This document shows, piece by piece, positions 35,881 through 46,619 of a DNA stretch of 64,000 bases. Under the pieces are notes generated by a model. That model did no database searches. It had not been told where the DNA came from and worked only from the letters and a program-made list of their open reading frames with translations. Within the stretch, counting starts at the first letter, position 1. Each line of letters opens with the position of its first letter. The DNA comes from Medicago truncatula. Its lineage: Eukaryota; Streptophyta; Magnoliopsida; Fabales; Fabaceae. The DNA lies in the NCBI RefSeq assembly GCF_003473485.1, contig NC_053042.1, positions 43,797,762 through 43,861,761 on the forward strand, in the 5' to 3' direction. The translations under genes and the position numbers were made by a program.

Positions 35881-36850
35881 GTAATCCAATGTACAAAAAG
35901 ACGCAATGAGATGAATTTAACAACATCTTATATACTACCATTTTTCTAGTGTCATCTTAATAATGCACATAGCAAATCAATTACTTTAGAAAGGAGTATC
36001 ATGTACTAAAGAGAATGACCAATTTCCAGGAATCCAAGAGAGACACTTGGACAGTGGAAATCGAATCTTTTGAAGGCCATTGCTTAAAGTAAATTTTGCT
36101 TAGGAGGGCCCTCAATTTCCTTGTAAGTAATAAGTAGAGATTATTTTGATTGGCTTATAGCAATGATGTTCCTTTTGTTTTACCATTAATCATCTTTTGT
36201 ATTTCCAATAACCATGGGTCCTTTTTATGTGATTGGCGTGATTAAAGGATGTGAAGAATGATTTGTTGGATATTACAGTTTCATTGGTTTACCAAAACTA
36301 TTACTATCATTTTGTCCTATATAGCAATTTGAATCCTATGTAAGTTGCATCCTGTCTTCTTTTGAAGACACCATGCTGGCTGGCTGAGATTGTCTTTTTT
36401 CATGGTCATATTCATCTCTACGAGCCATCATGCATTGAAAGAGACAAAGATTAGATCACATTATTCTCTACTCCTTCCTCCTCTTTCCAGTATAAACAAA
36501 AATAAATAAATTCAAATTTGTATCCGAATACATCAATTTTGTTTGACTTTTTATGCTTATTTTTAAAGCCGGGGTAATACTAGTCTATCAAAACCACCAC
36601 CGCGTAATGTGAATTATGTGAAGTTTTCTGAGCCATTATTGTAGTAGTTCGTATATCTATAGCAAAATCCTATTTTTTATTTTGTTAAGGGGGAAGCTGT
36701 TAGGCCGAATTACAAGCGAGCATGATGAAGAAAATAAAATAAAAGATTAACACAACCTGGGGAGGGTGGAGTAAAAAGCATCAGCTATGTGCTATCACTA
36801 CAATATGAAGGTTAATATCAGTTATGTCTAAGCAGATACCTATCCCAGAC
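35881..36850. other. Intergenic, nothing recognised
   Basis: No coding or repeat feature that I can support. Confidence 0.3.
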
Positions 36851-36854
36851 TAAG

Positions 36855-37125
36855 AGCAACAAACTCCAAGAGTTAGGTTTGGTGGTAAAATGTAAAATGA
36901 CAGGTCTTGGATCCGGAGGTTTCAGATTTGAGTCAGTTATACCTTTGAAGATTGGAAGTGCTCTTTAAGGGCAAAGGTCTTTCCTACCTTATACTGGTGC
37001 ATCGTCCCCTCATCCTAAATTTATTTCAGGCACATTGAATTAGCTGGTTGAAGAATAAATTAATTTTATGTTTGTAAAGGGCAGGACTGGAGTGCCCCTC
37101 ACCCTAGACTTTTTTATTATGAAAA
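36855..37125 (+). repeat. SINE-like tRNA-related repeat
   Basis: It has a box A-like GAGTTAGGTTTGGTGG, a box B-like AGATTTGAGTC and a 3' part ATACTGGTGCATCGTCCCCT. No target duplication was found, so the call is tentative. Confidence 0.3.
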
Positions 37126-37398
37126 AATAGTAGGACATGCATGCTATTGAGGTCTAGCGCAAATAATTGGTACACATGGTGTATGAGTGTTGTAAAACTC
37201 GGATAGCAAATTTGATTCTTACTGATAAAAAAGTTTAGGACATAATTTGAAACTAATCTTTCCCATAAAATTTAAATGAAGTAATGCCATTGCTATTTGA
37301 CTATATGGAAATATGATACTATAAAAGGATGGGATGTCCTTCTAGTTCAGCATTCATTCTCCCCTTTGAATACGAACAGATTTTCACTAGTGCCTTGC

Positions 37399-37905
37399 AT
37401 GGTACTTTTAAGTTTCGTTGTGATTTGTCAAGGAGGCATCCTGGGGAAGAACTTCTACCAGCATTCCTGCCCTCAGGCCAATGACATTATTATGGAAAAA
37501 ACCCTACAGTATGTCTCTGCTAATCCCAACTTACCTGCTAAGGTGCTTAGATTGCATTTCCATGACTATTTTGTCAAGGTAAATCCATACACCAAAACTT
37601 TTATGCAGTCATGTTTCATTTTATGAATATTTGTGTGTGTAATATTACGAGTAGCATTTCAACATGACAATGTGTATAACATAGATTGCAAATATGTACA
37701 TTTCTGGGTTGCGATGGCTCAGTTTTGTTCAACTCCACTAGCAATAACACTGCAGAGAAGGATGCAATTCCTAATTTAACTTTGGCTGGCTTTGATGTCA
37801 TTAATGACATAAAAAATGCGGTTGAGGAAAAATGTGCCAAAACTGTCTCTTGTGCTGACATATTGGCATTAGCTGCTAGGGATGCCGTTTCAACTGTGAC
37901 CATTA
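37399..37905 (+). pseudogene. Truncated class III peroxidase pseudogene
   Basis: Secretory haem peroxidases act on phenolics in the cell wall. Exon 1 (37399-37578) gives a hydrophobic start (MVLLSFVVICQGG), GKNFYQHSCPQAN and the distal His block LRLHFHDYFVK, ending at a good GTAAAT donor. Here the conserved Cys after HFHD is Tyr. Exon 2 resumes at about 37707 with GCDGSVLFNST and continues to SCADILALAARDAVS, but its acceptor is TG instead of AG. After DAVS the proximal-His half of the enzyme is missing; unrelated sequence with a short TGACCATTAT duplication follows. Three lesions together mean it is not a working enzyme. A copia relic follows downstream. Confidence 0.85.
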
Positions 37906-38205
37906 TATCTTCTTCAAAAACAGTGACCATTATCCTAACCTTAATACCTCAAATTTCTTTCCTACAGATACACCTACCTTTGAGTTTTCAATTGAGGCAT
38001 GTACCATCTGATTCGAAGACCTACAAGTCATGTAATTTGATTTCAAAAACGTTAGTATCAGCTAAAAGGAAAATACAGAATTGACACTGTTACATCAGCA
38101 ACTAATACACATCAACACCTGAGTATCGATGAGGCGCGGAGTGTATCAAGAAAATGGAGAAATAAACTAAGAGATGAAAGTTGTTTTCAGCCGCGACGCA
38201 TTCTG

Positions 38206-38327
38206 TTAGTCATAGAATAATGTGTATCTTTCTGTTGTATCTCATTTGATTTAGTCATAAGTCTGGTTCTGGTACAGATTGTATTATATGCACTTTGTTC
38301 AATGAAATTACTCACTTCTATCAATTT
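38206..38327 (+). mobile_element. Possible copia LTR fragment
   Basis: It starts TGTTAGTCATAGAATAATG and ends CACTTCTATCA, similar in layout to short copia LTRs. It lies directly upstream of copia integrase debris. No paired LTR was identified. Confidence 0.3.
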
Positions 38328-38384
38328 CCTAGCGTTTCGGACATTCGGATGCCGAAAATAAAGAACCTGCTGCATTTATTTCTG

Positions 38385-38830
38385 TTAAAGGATATTGTCA
38401 CAGGAAGCTTGGCCATCCTAGCAGATAGCTATTTGATCAAATGCAAAGCAGCTGCAAACAATCTAGGCTTCTGCAAAAGATGAATCTGAATTTTGTGAAG
38501 CTTGTTAATGCAAAAAGTCTCTTAGTTCCTTTTAAAAATTCTCTTACATGTGCCAAAAGACAGTCCTTTGAATTTAGTACATTACGAATATGAAGTATGG
38601 GGTCCTTTGAATTTAGTACATTATGAATTTAGCTCCAACAAGTTATGCTCATTTTATTGATGATTTTAGTAGATTTGCGTGGATTTATCTTCTAAGGCAA
38701 AAACTAGTAGATGTGTGTAACAACTTAGAAGCTTTTATTCAATTTAAAATCCTTGTGAAAATCAGTTCAATGCAAAAATTAAAGCAGTCCAGTGTGGTAG
38801 TGGACAAGAATAATATAAAAACAGATACAA
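38385..38830 (+). pseudogene. Ty1-copia integrase region relic
   Basis: CHRKLGHPS at about 38396 is the GAG-pre-integrase His motif. Then SPLNLVHYEYEVWGP (about 38561) and YAHFIDDFSRFAWIYLLRQK (about 38641) match the copia integrase zinc-binding and core regions. Stops lie between the blocks. A local duplication of TCCTTTGAATTTAGTACATTA occurs at about 38563 and 38602. The expected RSDNGGE block is lost. Confidence 0.75.
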
Positions 38831-40302
38831 AAATTAAATCAATTATCTCGCTACAGGCAAGAATCGCTCTACTACTCTCATACGACCTTTCATCACCGGT
38901 GACCAAGCACAGCAGCGACAAGACCTTCGTTGGACTAGAGTTGCGCTGTACTCTTTCAAATGCTCTGCAGAAAAAACATCTAGGTCGGTTCTTGTTGTTT
39001 CTACCTAGTTTAATTATCCTGGAAGATCATTTATTTTTTTGTTTCAAAGCTATACTTGTTGATAAAAGAAGACGTTATATGTTGATTAGAATTGTGCCAT
39101 ATTCTTTCAAATGCTGCTAAGTATAATCAAAGCTGCACTCAAGAGAAGAAATTACAGGATGCAACAACCCTTTTATTTATTATGATAGAACTGTTGAGGC
39201 AACATATGACATACGTGAGAACCCATAATAAATGGAGAGATAGACACATTTGTGCTTAATTTGTTTCATATCCTTCGAAATATAAATATGAGCTTTTAGA
39301 AGTTGACATGGCTAAGAAAATGGCAAAGAAAATATGGATTGAGTGAGGCTGAGATAATGTCAGCTAGGTAAGGGAAGTTAAACAAGTAATGAAGGTTAAA
39401 TTATGATGAATGGAAGAAGTTTTGATCTTTTAAAGACAATGACTTGATCATGGAGAGAAGATATTGGAAGACCATCCTCTCCTTTCTACCCACTTTTAAA
39501 ATCTTTCTTATTTCTACGAAATCCATAGCTCCTCATATCATATTTACTTAAGACGCACAACTTAACAGGGAAAATAAAGACTCCCTTCACTTTTCAAGGA
39601 ATCTCAGCTGCAAAAACCAACTATATTTTTAACGTGCTCTACACACTAAACTTGAGTTCTTATTTCTTTGCAACATTCACTTTCTTCTTCGTTCCAATTA
39701 CGGTTGTTAGTAGTAATAAGGACAAACATATGTTTAATAAATTGGAAGTATAATATATATTCGTATTTTAACCAAATGACTAAAGTAAAATTTAGTGATC
39801 CAATTATTACATCATGTTCATGCAATTGTATTGAGGTTTGATACAGATTGATCAAATTAAATCTTGCATATCAGTTCAAGTGCAGATGCTCAAATCTCAA
39901 CTGATAAAATAATTTTAGTTTTGAAACAGAAAAATATATTGAAACTCGAACACAAGCACAAGTGGTACCCGGGTAAAGCCAAAAATTACAACGCTCACTA
40001 TACTAGCAGCAGGGAGTGTTCAATCAAGATTAACCCACCATATTACAACAAAACATCAAAACAAAGAGCAACAGTCCCTGCAAAAGGATGTCCTTGTGAT
40101 AGGGGACTATTCTCTGGTTCATTATAGAAGTTTGATTAGACAAGATATTGTGAAACATTTATCTATCATTGGACACTGGTTAGATTTGATCAACATTGAT
40201 GGACGGATGGATACCACGAAAACAAATTCTGGGAGCTGAAGCACTAAGGTTTAGTGTTGAACTTTTTTTTCCCAAATGATTGCAGCAATTTTTTTAGCTA
40301 TC
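38831..40302. other. Intergenic, repeat-derived
   Basis: Probably more decayed retrotransposon sequence up to about 39120. After that I see nothing coding; an 87-residue frame at 39864-40127 has no family resemblance. Confidence 0.3.
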
Positions 40303-40985
40303 CTCGTGACTAGGGCTGGAAATGAGTCGAGTCGAATCGAACCCGTCTAAATTCGACTCGACTCGTTAAGAATTGGCTCGGTTCGAACCTCGGTTCAAGT
40401 TTGACACGAACTTTTTTTCCAGCTCAAGTTCGACTCGTTTAAAGTTCATGAACAATTTAGTGCAGCTCATTAGGTTCAATTCGTTTGTTCAAAGCGCATA
40501 ACGTTAGGTAAGGAAATGAGTAAAGCCACTTGAACACTAGTATGCAACCACCAAATCCAATTTTTCCTTCTCGTGTCATATGTTTATCTTATTATAGATA
40601 ATCGCATCCTCTATTTTTCATGCATGATCCGATGCGGAACTATTTTAGTTTTGAAATCCTTAAAAACTACAACAACATTGTGCATGGCGTTGTCAATCAA
40701 TTTTAAATTAGCTCATTTTTATCCTATTATTGCTAACTATTCGTCTTAGTTTTTAAAGTATTATATATATAATCAATTATCTAAGTGCATAAAATCAATT
40801 ATATATAAATTTAAAAATATTGTTTAAGTGTTATATATATAATCGAGTCATCTCGTGAATCAAACGAGTCGAACTACATATAGCTCAAGTTCAACTCAAT
40901 TAGTTGACGAACTTAATTTTCAACTCAAGTTCGGCTCATTTGATTCATGAAGTTGGTTCGGTTCATTGTCAGCACTACTCATGAC
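40303..40985. mobile_element. Non-autonomous hAT element (MITE), 667 bp
   Basis: The element 40311-40977 starts TAGGGCTGGAAATGAG and ends inverted as TAGTGCTGACAATGAA. The flanks CTCGTGAC (40303-40310) and CTCATGAC (40978-40985) form an 8-bp duplication with one change. Subterminal repeats of TCGAACTCGACTC type occur on both sides. There is no transposase. Confidence 0.75.
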
Positions 40986-42698
40986 ATAGCTTGTTCTGTA
41001 CTTGCAGTAGGAAACCCTCCAACTCTGTTTTTAGCATTAAGTGGTATATCATATATGTTATGACTTGTGAGAATCACCATTTCTAAAAGAAGGCAACAAA
41101 TATGATCCTGGCAAAGCCAAACAGCTTTGAACAATCAGAAAGTTATACATTTTTGGAAACAGTTTGACCATTTATATGAAGTGCGTATATTTACAAATAT
41201 CGCTTCAGAACTGAAGCACAGATAGCATTAGTTGGGTGATATAGAGAATGTATCTTAACTAAAAGGCAATCATTTAGAACTGGAAGGCAATCATTTAGAT
41301 TTTGATATTGTTTTCATTACTTGCATTGTTTTGAGAAATCAATTAATGCGTAAAATAACTAAAAGTATATCCTTAAGTATGAAGGCAAATTTCTATGACC
41401 ATGGGGAATAAAATATAAAGCATGTAGCAGTAATGCAGCACTGGGGTTACAGTGACACAATTATGAGTAACTTTGATCCTTTTATTTCAGTTATGTAGTA
41501 ACTTTGATCCTTTGATTTCTGTAAATTCTGTGCACCCCACCAAAAGTTTGTGAATTTGCCAACAGAGCAGAGCACCTACATACGAATAACAAATTCACAC
41601 TACAATTCATGTGCAACAGAACTGCTACTGTCATATGTACAGAAAACAGCCATAGGTTCAACTAGAAGAGTGTCATATTCGGTGAAAATAGCTTTGCTTT
41701 CCATGAAGGTATTCTGAAGTGAATACTAATAAAAGACCTACAGCAACAGTTCTTGCCACTACTCTTTTTTTTAACAAAGTGTTTGTTAAAACCAACTCAT
41801 GTATAAGGAATACTCAAGATTGAGTCAAAGATATAACATAAAGCAGAAGCCAGGAATTGTTATCAACCCAAATTGCCTACAATTAGGGTGCAACACCTCC
41901 TGAGTCTTAACTCTAACAGAACAACAACAACAACAACAACAACAATCTGAATGGATACATATATGCCGCTAAAGCTAGTCTAAAATCAGTCTTAGAAATA
42001 GAAACTGCCCCTGCAATGATATTCAAAGCAGTTCCAATGCTCACCTATTCAAACTACTGGTTTTCCTTTCCCCTTGACAGTGCAGGTTCTGGAAGCAATA
42101 AAGAAATAGTTCCACTTGATGAAACTTCAGTATTTTAAAACTCCGGAAAGGAATAGATCAGAGTCTCTTTGCGGAAAGAGAATTTACATGCGAGTTAACT
42201 TGTTTTTGAGACCTAAGAACGTAAACTTGTAAGAGTTCAAGAGTTAATTCGATAGTTTAACAAACGACGGCTATATCCAAGTGTTTCAAATATTTCAACA
42301 AAATGGATCAAGTCCGATGAAAAATAAATATATATATCATGGAAATGTTGAACCACCTATGGTTGTCTGCAATCTGATAAATATCCCGATATCCCGAGAG
42401 CCCAAAATGGATGCAAGTGTTAAAAAAAAGACTTGTCATATGAGACATATGCAATTTCAGATGGATAACGTACACAACAAAACTATATGGAGATAACATA
42501 TGAGACAATAGATGAAAGAGTAACTAAGCAAGTAGAGAACAACTCAAAAATTAGCCATAACTTTTCCGGGTGCTTTACAAGGCACACAAAAATTCTAAAA
42601 CTGAAATTTCCTTAAACCACAAAAACAAAGACAACACTAAAATAACACACAATAAGTGAACAAAAACACCTCGCATATGAGGACAGAAGGCCAAAACT
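40986..42698. other. Intergenic and UTP15 3' flank
   Basis: An AAC microsatellite lies at 41921-41945. A direct repeat, GTAACTTTGATCCTTTTATTT and GTAACTTTGATCCTTTGATTT, lies at about 41468 and 41498. The last few hundred bases are the presumed UTP15 3' UTR. Confidence 0.35.
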
Positions 42699-44291
42699 TC
42701 ATCTTCTTCCAGCAATTCTCAACAAAGGAGAAATTATCCCTTGTATCTCTTGCAACGACTGTTGAATCCGAATCTCTGCCTCGACAGTGCTCTTGAGATT
42801 TCTTATATGCTTCTTGAGAACTTCAGAATTCTTAATATCATCAGCCCTCATTTCAATAACCTTATTAGCCAATCCCATTAACAAACTAGAATACTTGGGC
42901 ACAGTACAATACTTATGCAAGAAAGCCAAAAGCAGTTCCAGTTTCTCCAAATCCAAATCAGAAACACACCTCAACAACTTCTTTCTAGACACCAATTCCT
43001 CCATCACAGCAACCACATGCCCCGGATTTTTACCTTCCAACACGCACACAAGAGCCTCACCATGCCTAAACTTATTCAAAAGCTTATCATGTGCAGTCAA
43101 CTTCACCTTCTTTGGCTTCATAACCAAGTAATCACCCTCAGACGGTTTCTCTCCTTGCCCTCTTTGAAAATACCTAAAGTTAGTAGTTTTCAAAACCTTC
43201 TTCTCAGTATCCTCCACCGGCCTAATTCTCCAAAACGAACTAGCCTCACTCACGCCAACTTCCTTCTCATCCACCTTCACCTTCCTCTTCGCAGCATAAA
43301 TTATCCCATTCGAAGTTCCAATCACCCTCGTAGAACAATCCGGGGAATATCCAACAGACAAAAGCGGCGCAGGATACCTCATCGAATAAGTAACCTTCAT
43401 ATTCCCATAATCAAACACCTTAAAATAACCATCCAAACCAACACTCATAATCCTATACTGATCTGACTCATCCCCCGAATCCTTCCCAATCCTCCCAACA
43501 CAAATCTTCGTCACTGTCTTATTATGACTCTCCATGGAATACACAAGCCTCCCACCACCAATCAAATCCCAAATCTTGACCGCATTCCCACCAGCAGTTG
43601 CAATCATCCCACCACCCGGCAAATAAACAACATCCTCCACAGGACAACCATGATTAAAATCCATCACCGAATTCGTCTCACCTCTAACCCTAACATCCCA
43701 AACTTTCACAAAATGATCATAAGAGCCAGTAACAAAACTATCAGAACTAACCGGCGACGAATCACCACACCTAACATAATCCTTATGGCCACGAAACACC
43801 ATGAACGGAGTTTCCTCAGCAACATCCCAATACCTAACAACAGCATCATCACTGCCAGAAACTAAATGCAACTTATCATGACGCGGATAATGAACAAACC
43901 TAACAGGACGATTGTTTGAACTAAGACGACGGAGACGGGTACGTGTTTTGACATCAAAGATTTGGATAAAACCTGAGAGGTCTGAAGCGGCGACGAGACG
44001 AGCATCGTTACGGAAAGAGACGGAGGAAACAGTGTCGGAGAAGGAGGAGATGGTGGCGGTTTGGGAAAGAGTTTGAGAGCTGAAGATGGAGAGAGAGGCT
44101 GAATTAGCGGCGGCGAAGGAATAGGGTGGATTTGGGGAGAAGGTGATGGAAGGGATAGAGAATTGTTTAGGGATTTGTTGGGTTTTGAAGGAAGACCAGT
44201 ATTTGGATTCAGAGGTTTGGGATTGTGTTCTTGGTTTGGTTTTGAGTTTTGGTTTAACTGGGAAGTTTTTTGATACTCTTGCTTCCTCCAT
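42699..44291 (-). CDS. UTP15: U3 snoRNA-associated protein 15 homologue (UTP15 / SLOW WALKER1)
   Basis: A WD40 subunit of the t-UTP subcomplex of the small-subunit processome, needed for 18S pre-rRNA processing in the nucleolus; the Arabidopsis mutant (swa1) is impaired in gametophyte development. A single uninterrupted frame of 530 residues, as expected for this intronless gene. The N-terminus is basic (KPKLKTKPRTQ) and has the family block SKYWSSFK. WD repeats run from about residue 45 to 330, with clear WD ends such as VRYWDV, VKVWDV and VKIWDL. The UTP15 C-terminal domain covers about 385-525 (LTAHDKLLNKFRHGEALVCV onward). Arabidopsis SWA1 is At2g47990 (from memory). Confidence 0.95.
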   Translation of the reverse strand: MEEARVSKNFPVKPKLKTKPRTQSQTSESKYWSSFKTQQIPKQFSIPSITFSPNPPYSFAAANSASLSIFSSQTLSQTATISSFSDTVSSVSFRNDARLVAASDLSGFIQIFDVKTRTRLRRLSSNNRPVRFVHYPRHDKLHLVSGSDDAVVRYWDVAEETPFMVFRGHKDYVRCGDSSPVSSDSFVTGSYDHFVKVWDVRVRGETNSVMDFNHGCPVEDVVYLPGGGMIATAGGNAVKIWDLIGGGRLVYSMESHNKTVTKICVGRIGKDSGDESDQYRIMSVGLDGYFKVFDYGNMKVTYSMRYPAPLLSVGYSPDCSTRVIGTSNGIIYAAKRKVKVDEKEVGVSEASSFWRIRPVEDTEKKVLKTTNFRYFQRGQGEKPSEGDYLVMKPKKVKLTAHDKLLNKFRHGEALVCVLEGKNPGHVVAVMEELVSRKKLLRCVSDLDLEKLELLLAFLHKYCTVPKYSSLLMGLANKVIEMRADDIKNSEVLKKHIRNLKSTVEAEIRIQQSLQEIQGIISPLLRIAGRR

Positions 44292-45031
44292 TGATGATAT
44301 GATGGTTGAAGAAGAAGCTGCTAAACCTTCAACACTGTCTTATTCGTTTGCTGGTTTTTTAGGGTTTAAGAAGAATGAGGGAGGCACGGCGCGACAAATG
44401 ATAGTAGAGTAGAGGTTTGTGTAACGTGTAAAAAAAATAAAAACAATGTCCAAATACCTTTTAAAGAAATAACAATATTAAATACTATTTTGCTAATTTT
44501 TATTTTATCATATTATTTATTTCTAAATATTAATTTAGATGTTGTATTTTATATTTTTAGTGATATTAAATATGTGGTTGTATTTGATTTATTCTTTTTT
44601 TTTTCTTATATTATAGACTACATATATATTCTTTTTTTACTTGAAATAATGATCGGAGAGGTACTTAACATTACATCTTCAAATGGTAGAATTTATTGAA
44701 CAAAAGATTATGAGTGAATATATAATTAGTCATTGAATTTGATTTTTTTAAGGATAGTCACTGAATTTGTTATTATCATTTAGTTTAGTTTTTAAATATT
44801 TTTGAAATAGCATAATAATCTCTAAATTTGTATTGTGTTACTCATTTTCATCCATCCATTAACTTCAAACATTGTGGATGATGATGTATTAGTCCATGTG
44901 GATTTCAAATCAGCTCGATGTTGAATTTTTAGATAATGAATTGAAAATGTTGAGGTATTTGATTGAAATTTGTGTATATTTAAAATTAGTAAATAATTGT
45001 TGTGGCTTAGTATGTATAAAGTTATCTCTCT
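44292..45031. promoter_or_regulatory. UTP15 5' flank
   Basis: The first 120 bases have TAGGGTTT and related motifs on the plus strand (TTTTTTAGGGTTTAAG near 44357), typical of telo-box promoters of ribosome biogenesis genes. Beyond that is AT-rich intergenic DNA. Confidence 0.4.
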
Positions 45032-45110
45032 GAATTTAGCTGAGTTAGTTGATAGGAATAATGCATAATATATTTAAGATTATGGTTCGAATCCTGAGAT
45101 AAAAAAAAAA
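45032..45110 (+). mobile_element. Short tRNA-related SINE copy
   Basis: Box A-like TTTAGCTGAGTTAGTTGATA, box B GGTTCGAATCC and a terminal A-run at 45100-45110. Same family as 59361 and 4240. Confidence 0.55.
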
Positions 45111-45449
45111 GTATATGTATAGAGAAAATTTAGAGGGAAGACATTCTCAAATATTTATGTTCGTTATTCAATTTTTTGAGTTATTGACATTTGACAAGCA
45201 AATTGGTTAGTTAAAAAACATCATGCTTAATTAGAAGAAGTTGTCGACTCCCATGCTAACAATCACTTTATTAATTGTGCATGAAGTAGTATGTCATAAA
45301 TAATGCCTACCAATGTTGTGCATCATTTTTATGAACAATTCACACAGCCTTCTCCATCGCATCGCAAGTCTCAACATGCTAACTTGCAGCCTTAACATCC
45401 AAGCGCAAATATATAAACTCAACGGCAACAAACACACGAGTTCCTTGCA

Positions 45450-46135
45450 CCTTAATCCTTTGACACAATGGACTGGTATATTGACTCCGGAGCATCGCAT
45501 ATGTTACTGCATATCAGCAAAATCTAACACAATTGGACCCAGCCAAGTTTTCTTGATAAACAACAAGATCTATATATAGTAGTATACATTGATTGTTAGT
45601 TGTTACAATGTGTTCCAAACATTATAAAGAATTTAGTTTCGGTGTCAAAATTTGCCAGAGGGAATGGTATATTCTTTGAATTTCAGTCACATGTCTACTT
45701 TCTTAAATCTCAGGTGTCTAAGTAGATCCTTCATGAAGACACTATTGGCTAAGATAGCCTTTACTGTATCAAAGACATACTGATTCTTACACAATGATGC
45801 TCTGATTTGCAATAAGCTGTACACCTTATTAACAAGCTCCCCATTCCTGACCTCACTGGTTTTATTTACTTCGCCTTACAATAACCACAAATTATAGTTC
45901 TGGTCCTAAGAATGTGTCTACTTGGGAGCATCACCAACTTATTATGGTCACAAAATGCCTTGACCAAAATGGTTACATCTACACCTTAAACAATTTTATC
46001 TTTGATGAATCGCAATTTCCTTACACACTTTGCTTCAACTTCTTCCGCCTCTACTCATACCTCAAGTTGCCTCTATATTCTTCACCCTCCTGTCATTATT
46101 CAATACTTATACCCAAGATCAAGTGATCAATCATT
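45450..46135 (+). pseudogene. Ty1-copia protease-to-integrase relic
   Basis: MDWYIDSGASHMLLH (about 45469) is the copia aspartic protease motif DSGA. It is followed by VPNIIKNLVSVSKFARGNG and FFEFQSHVYFLKSQVS (about 45612-45720), the linker before the GAG-pre-integrase domain. Later FDESQFPY (about 46001) matches the integrase C-terminal region. Stops and frame changes throughout show decay. Confidence 0.7.
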
Positions 46136-46140
46136 TGAAA

Positions 46141-46619
46141 GCAATACTTATATTTTGTGTTGGGTTTTAATTTTAATTTTCACGAAACCGGAATAATACA
46201 TTTGAAACCTAGGAAATTGCTACTCTCATCTCATCATATCATGAAATGATCCAGATGTTACAAAAACATAAAATGGAAAAAATTATATATTTCTTTTATA
46301 ATACAATATACATACTGTATTCCCTCACTAAAAGTTATCCCTATATTGAGGGGTACAAGATGCCAACATCTCTTCTATTATGTCCACGTCACATTCCCTT
46401 ATAAACCCAATATCAACAATAATCACCCATTTGTTAATAGGCTAAATGTAAATTACAAAAATCCACACTGGGGCTACTTGCAAACTAACTGAGAATTGAT
46501 CATCTGCCACTAGAAAAAGAATACAGTACAAAATATGCATTCTGCAACAATTTGCAGGTATTTGAACAACATTTGGTGGGGGCCTGGTTACAAATCCACA
46601 TGGGTTGCATTTGATCATG
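46141..46619. other. BSL1 3' flank
   Basis: Presumed BSL1 3' UTR and downstream sequence. No other gene was seen. Confidence 0.3.

Noticed and set aside
38623-39120. A 165-residue frame as an intact gene
   Set aside because: Only its first half matches copia integrase, the RSDNGGE block is missing, and stops surround it; it is a relic.
39864-40127. An 87-residue frame as a gene
   Set aside because: No family match, no conserved motif and no promoter or splice support.
42787-43865. Three long plus-strand frames across the UTP15 gene
   Set aside because: They are antisense to the 530-residue UTP15 frame and have biased, low-information composition.
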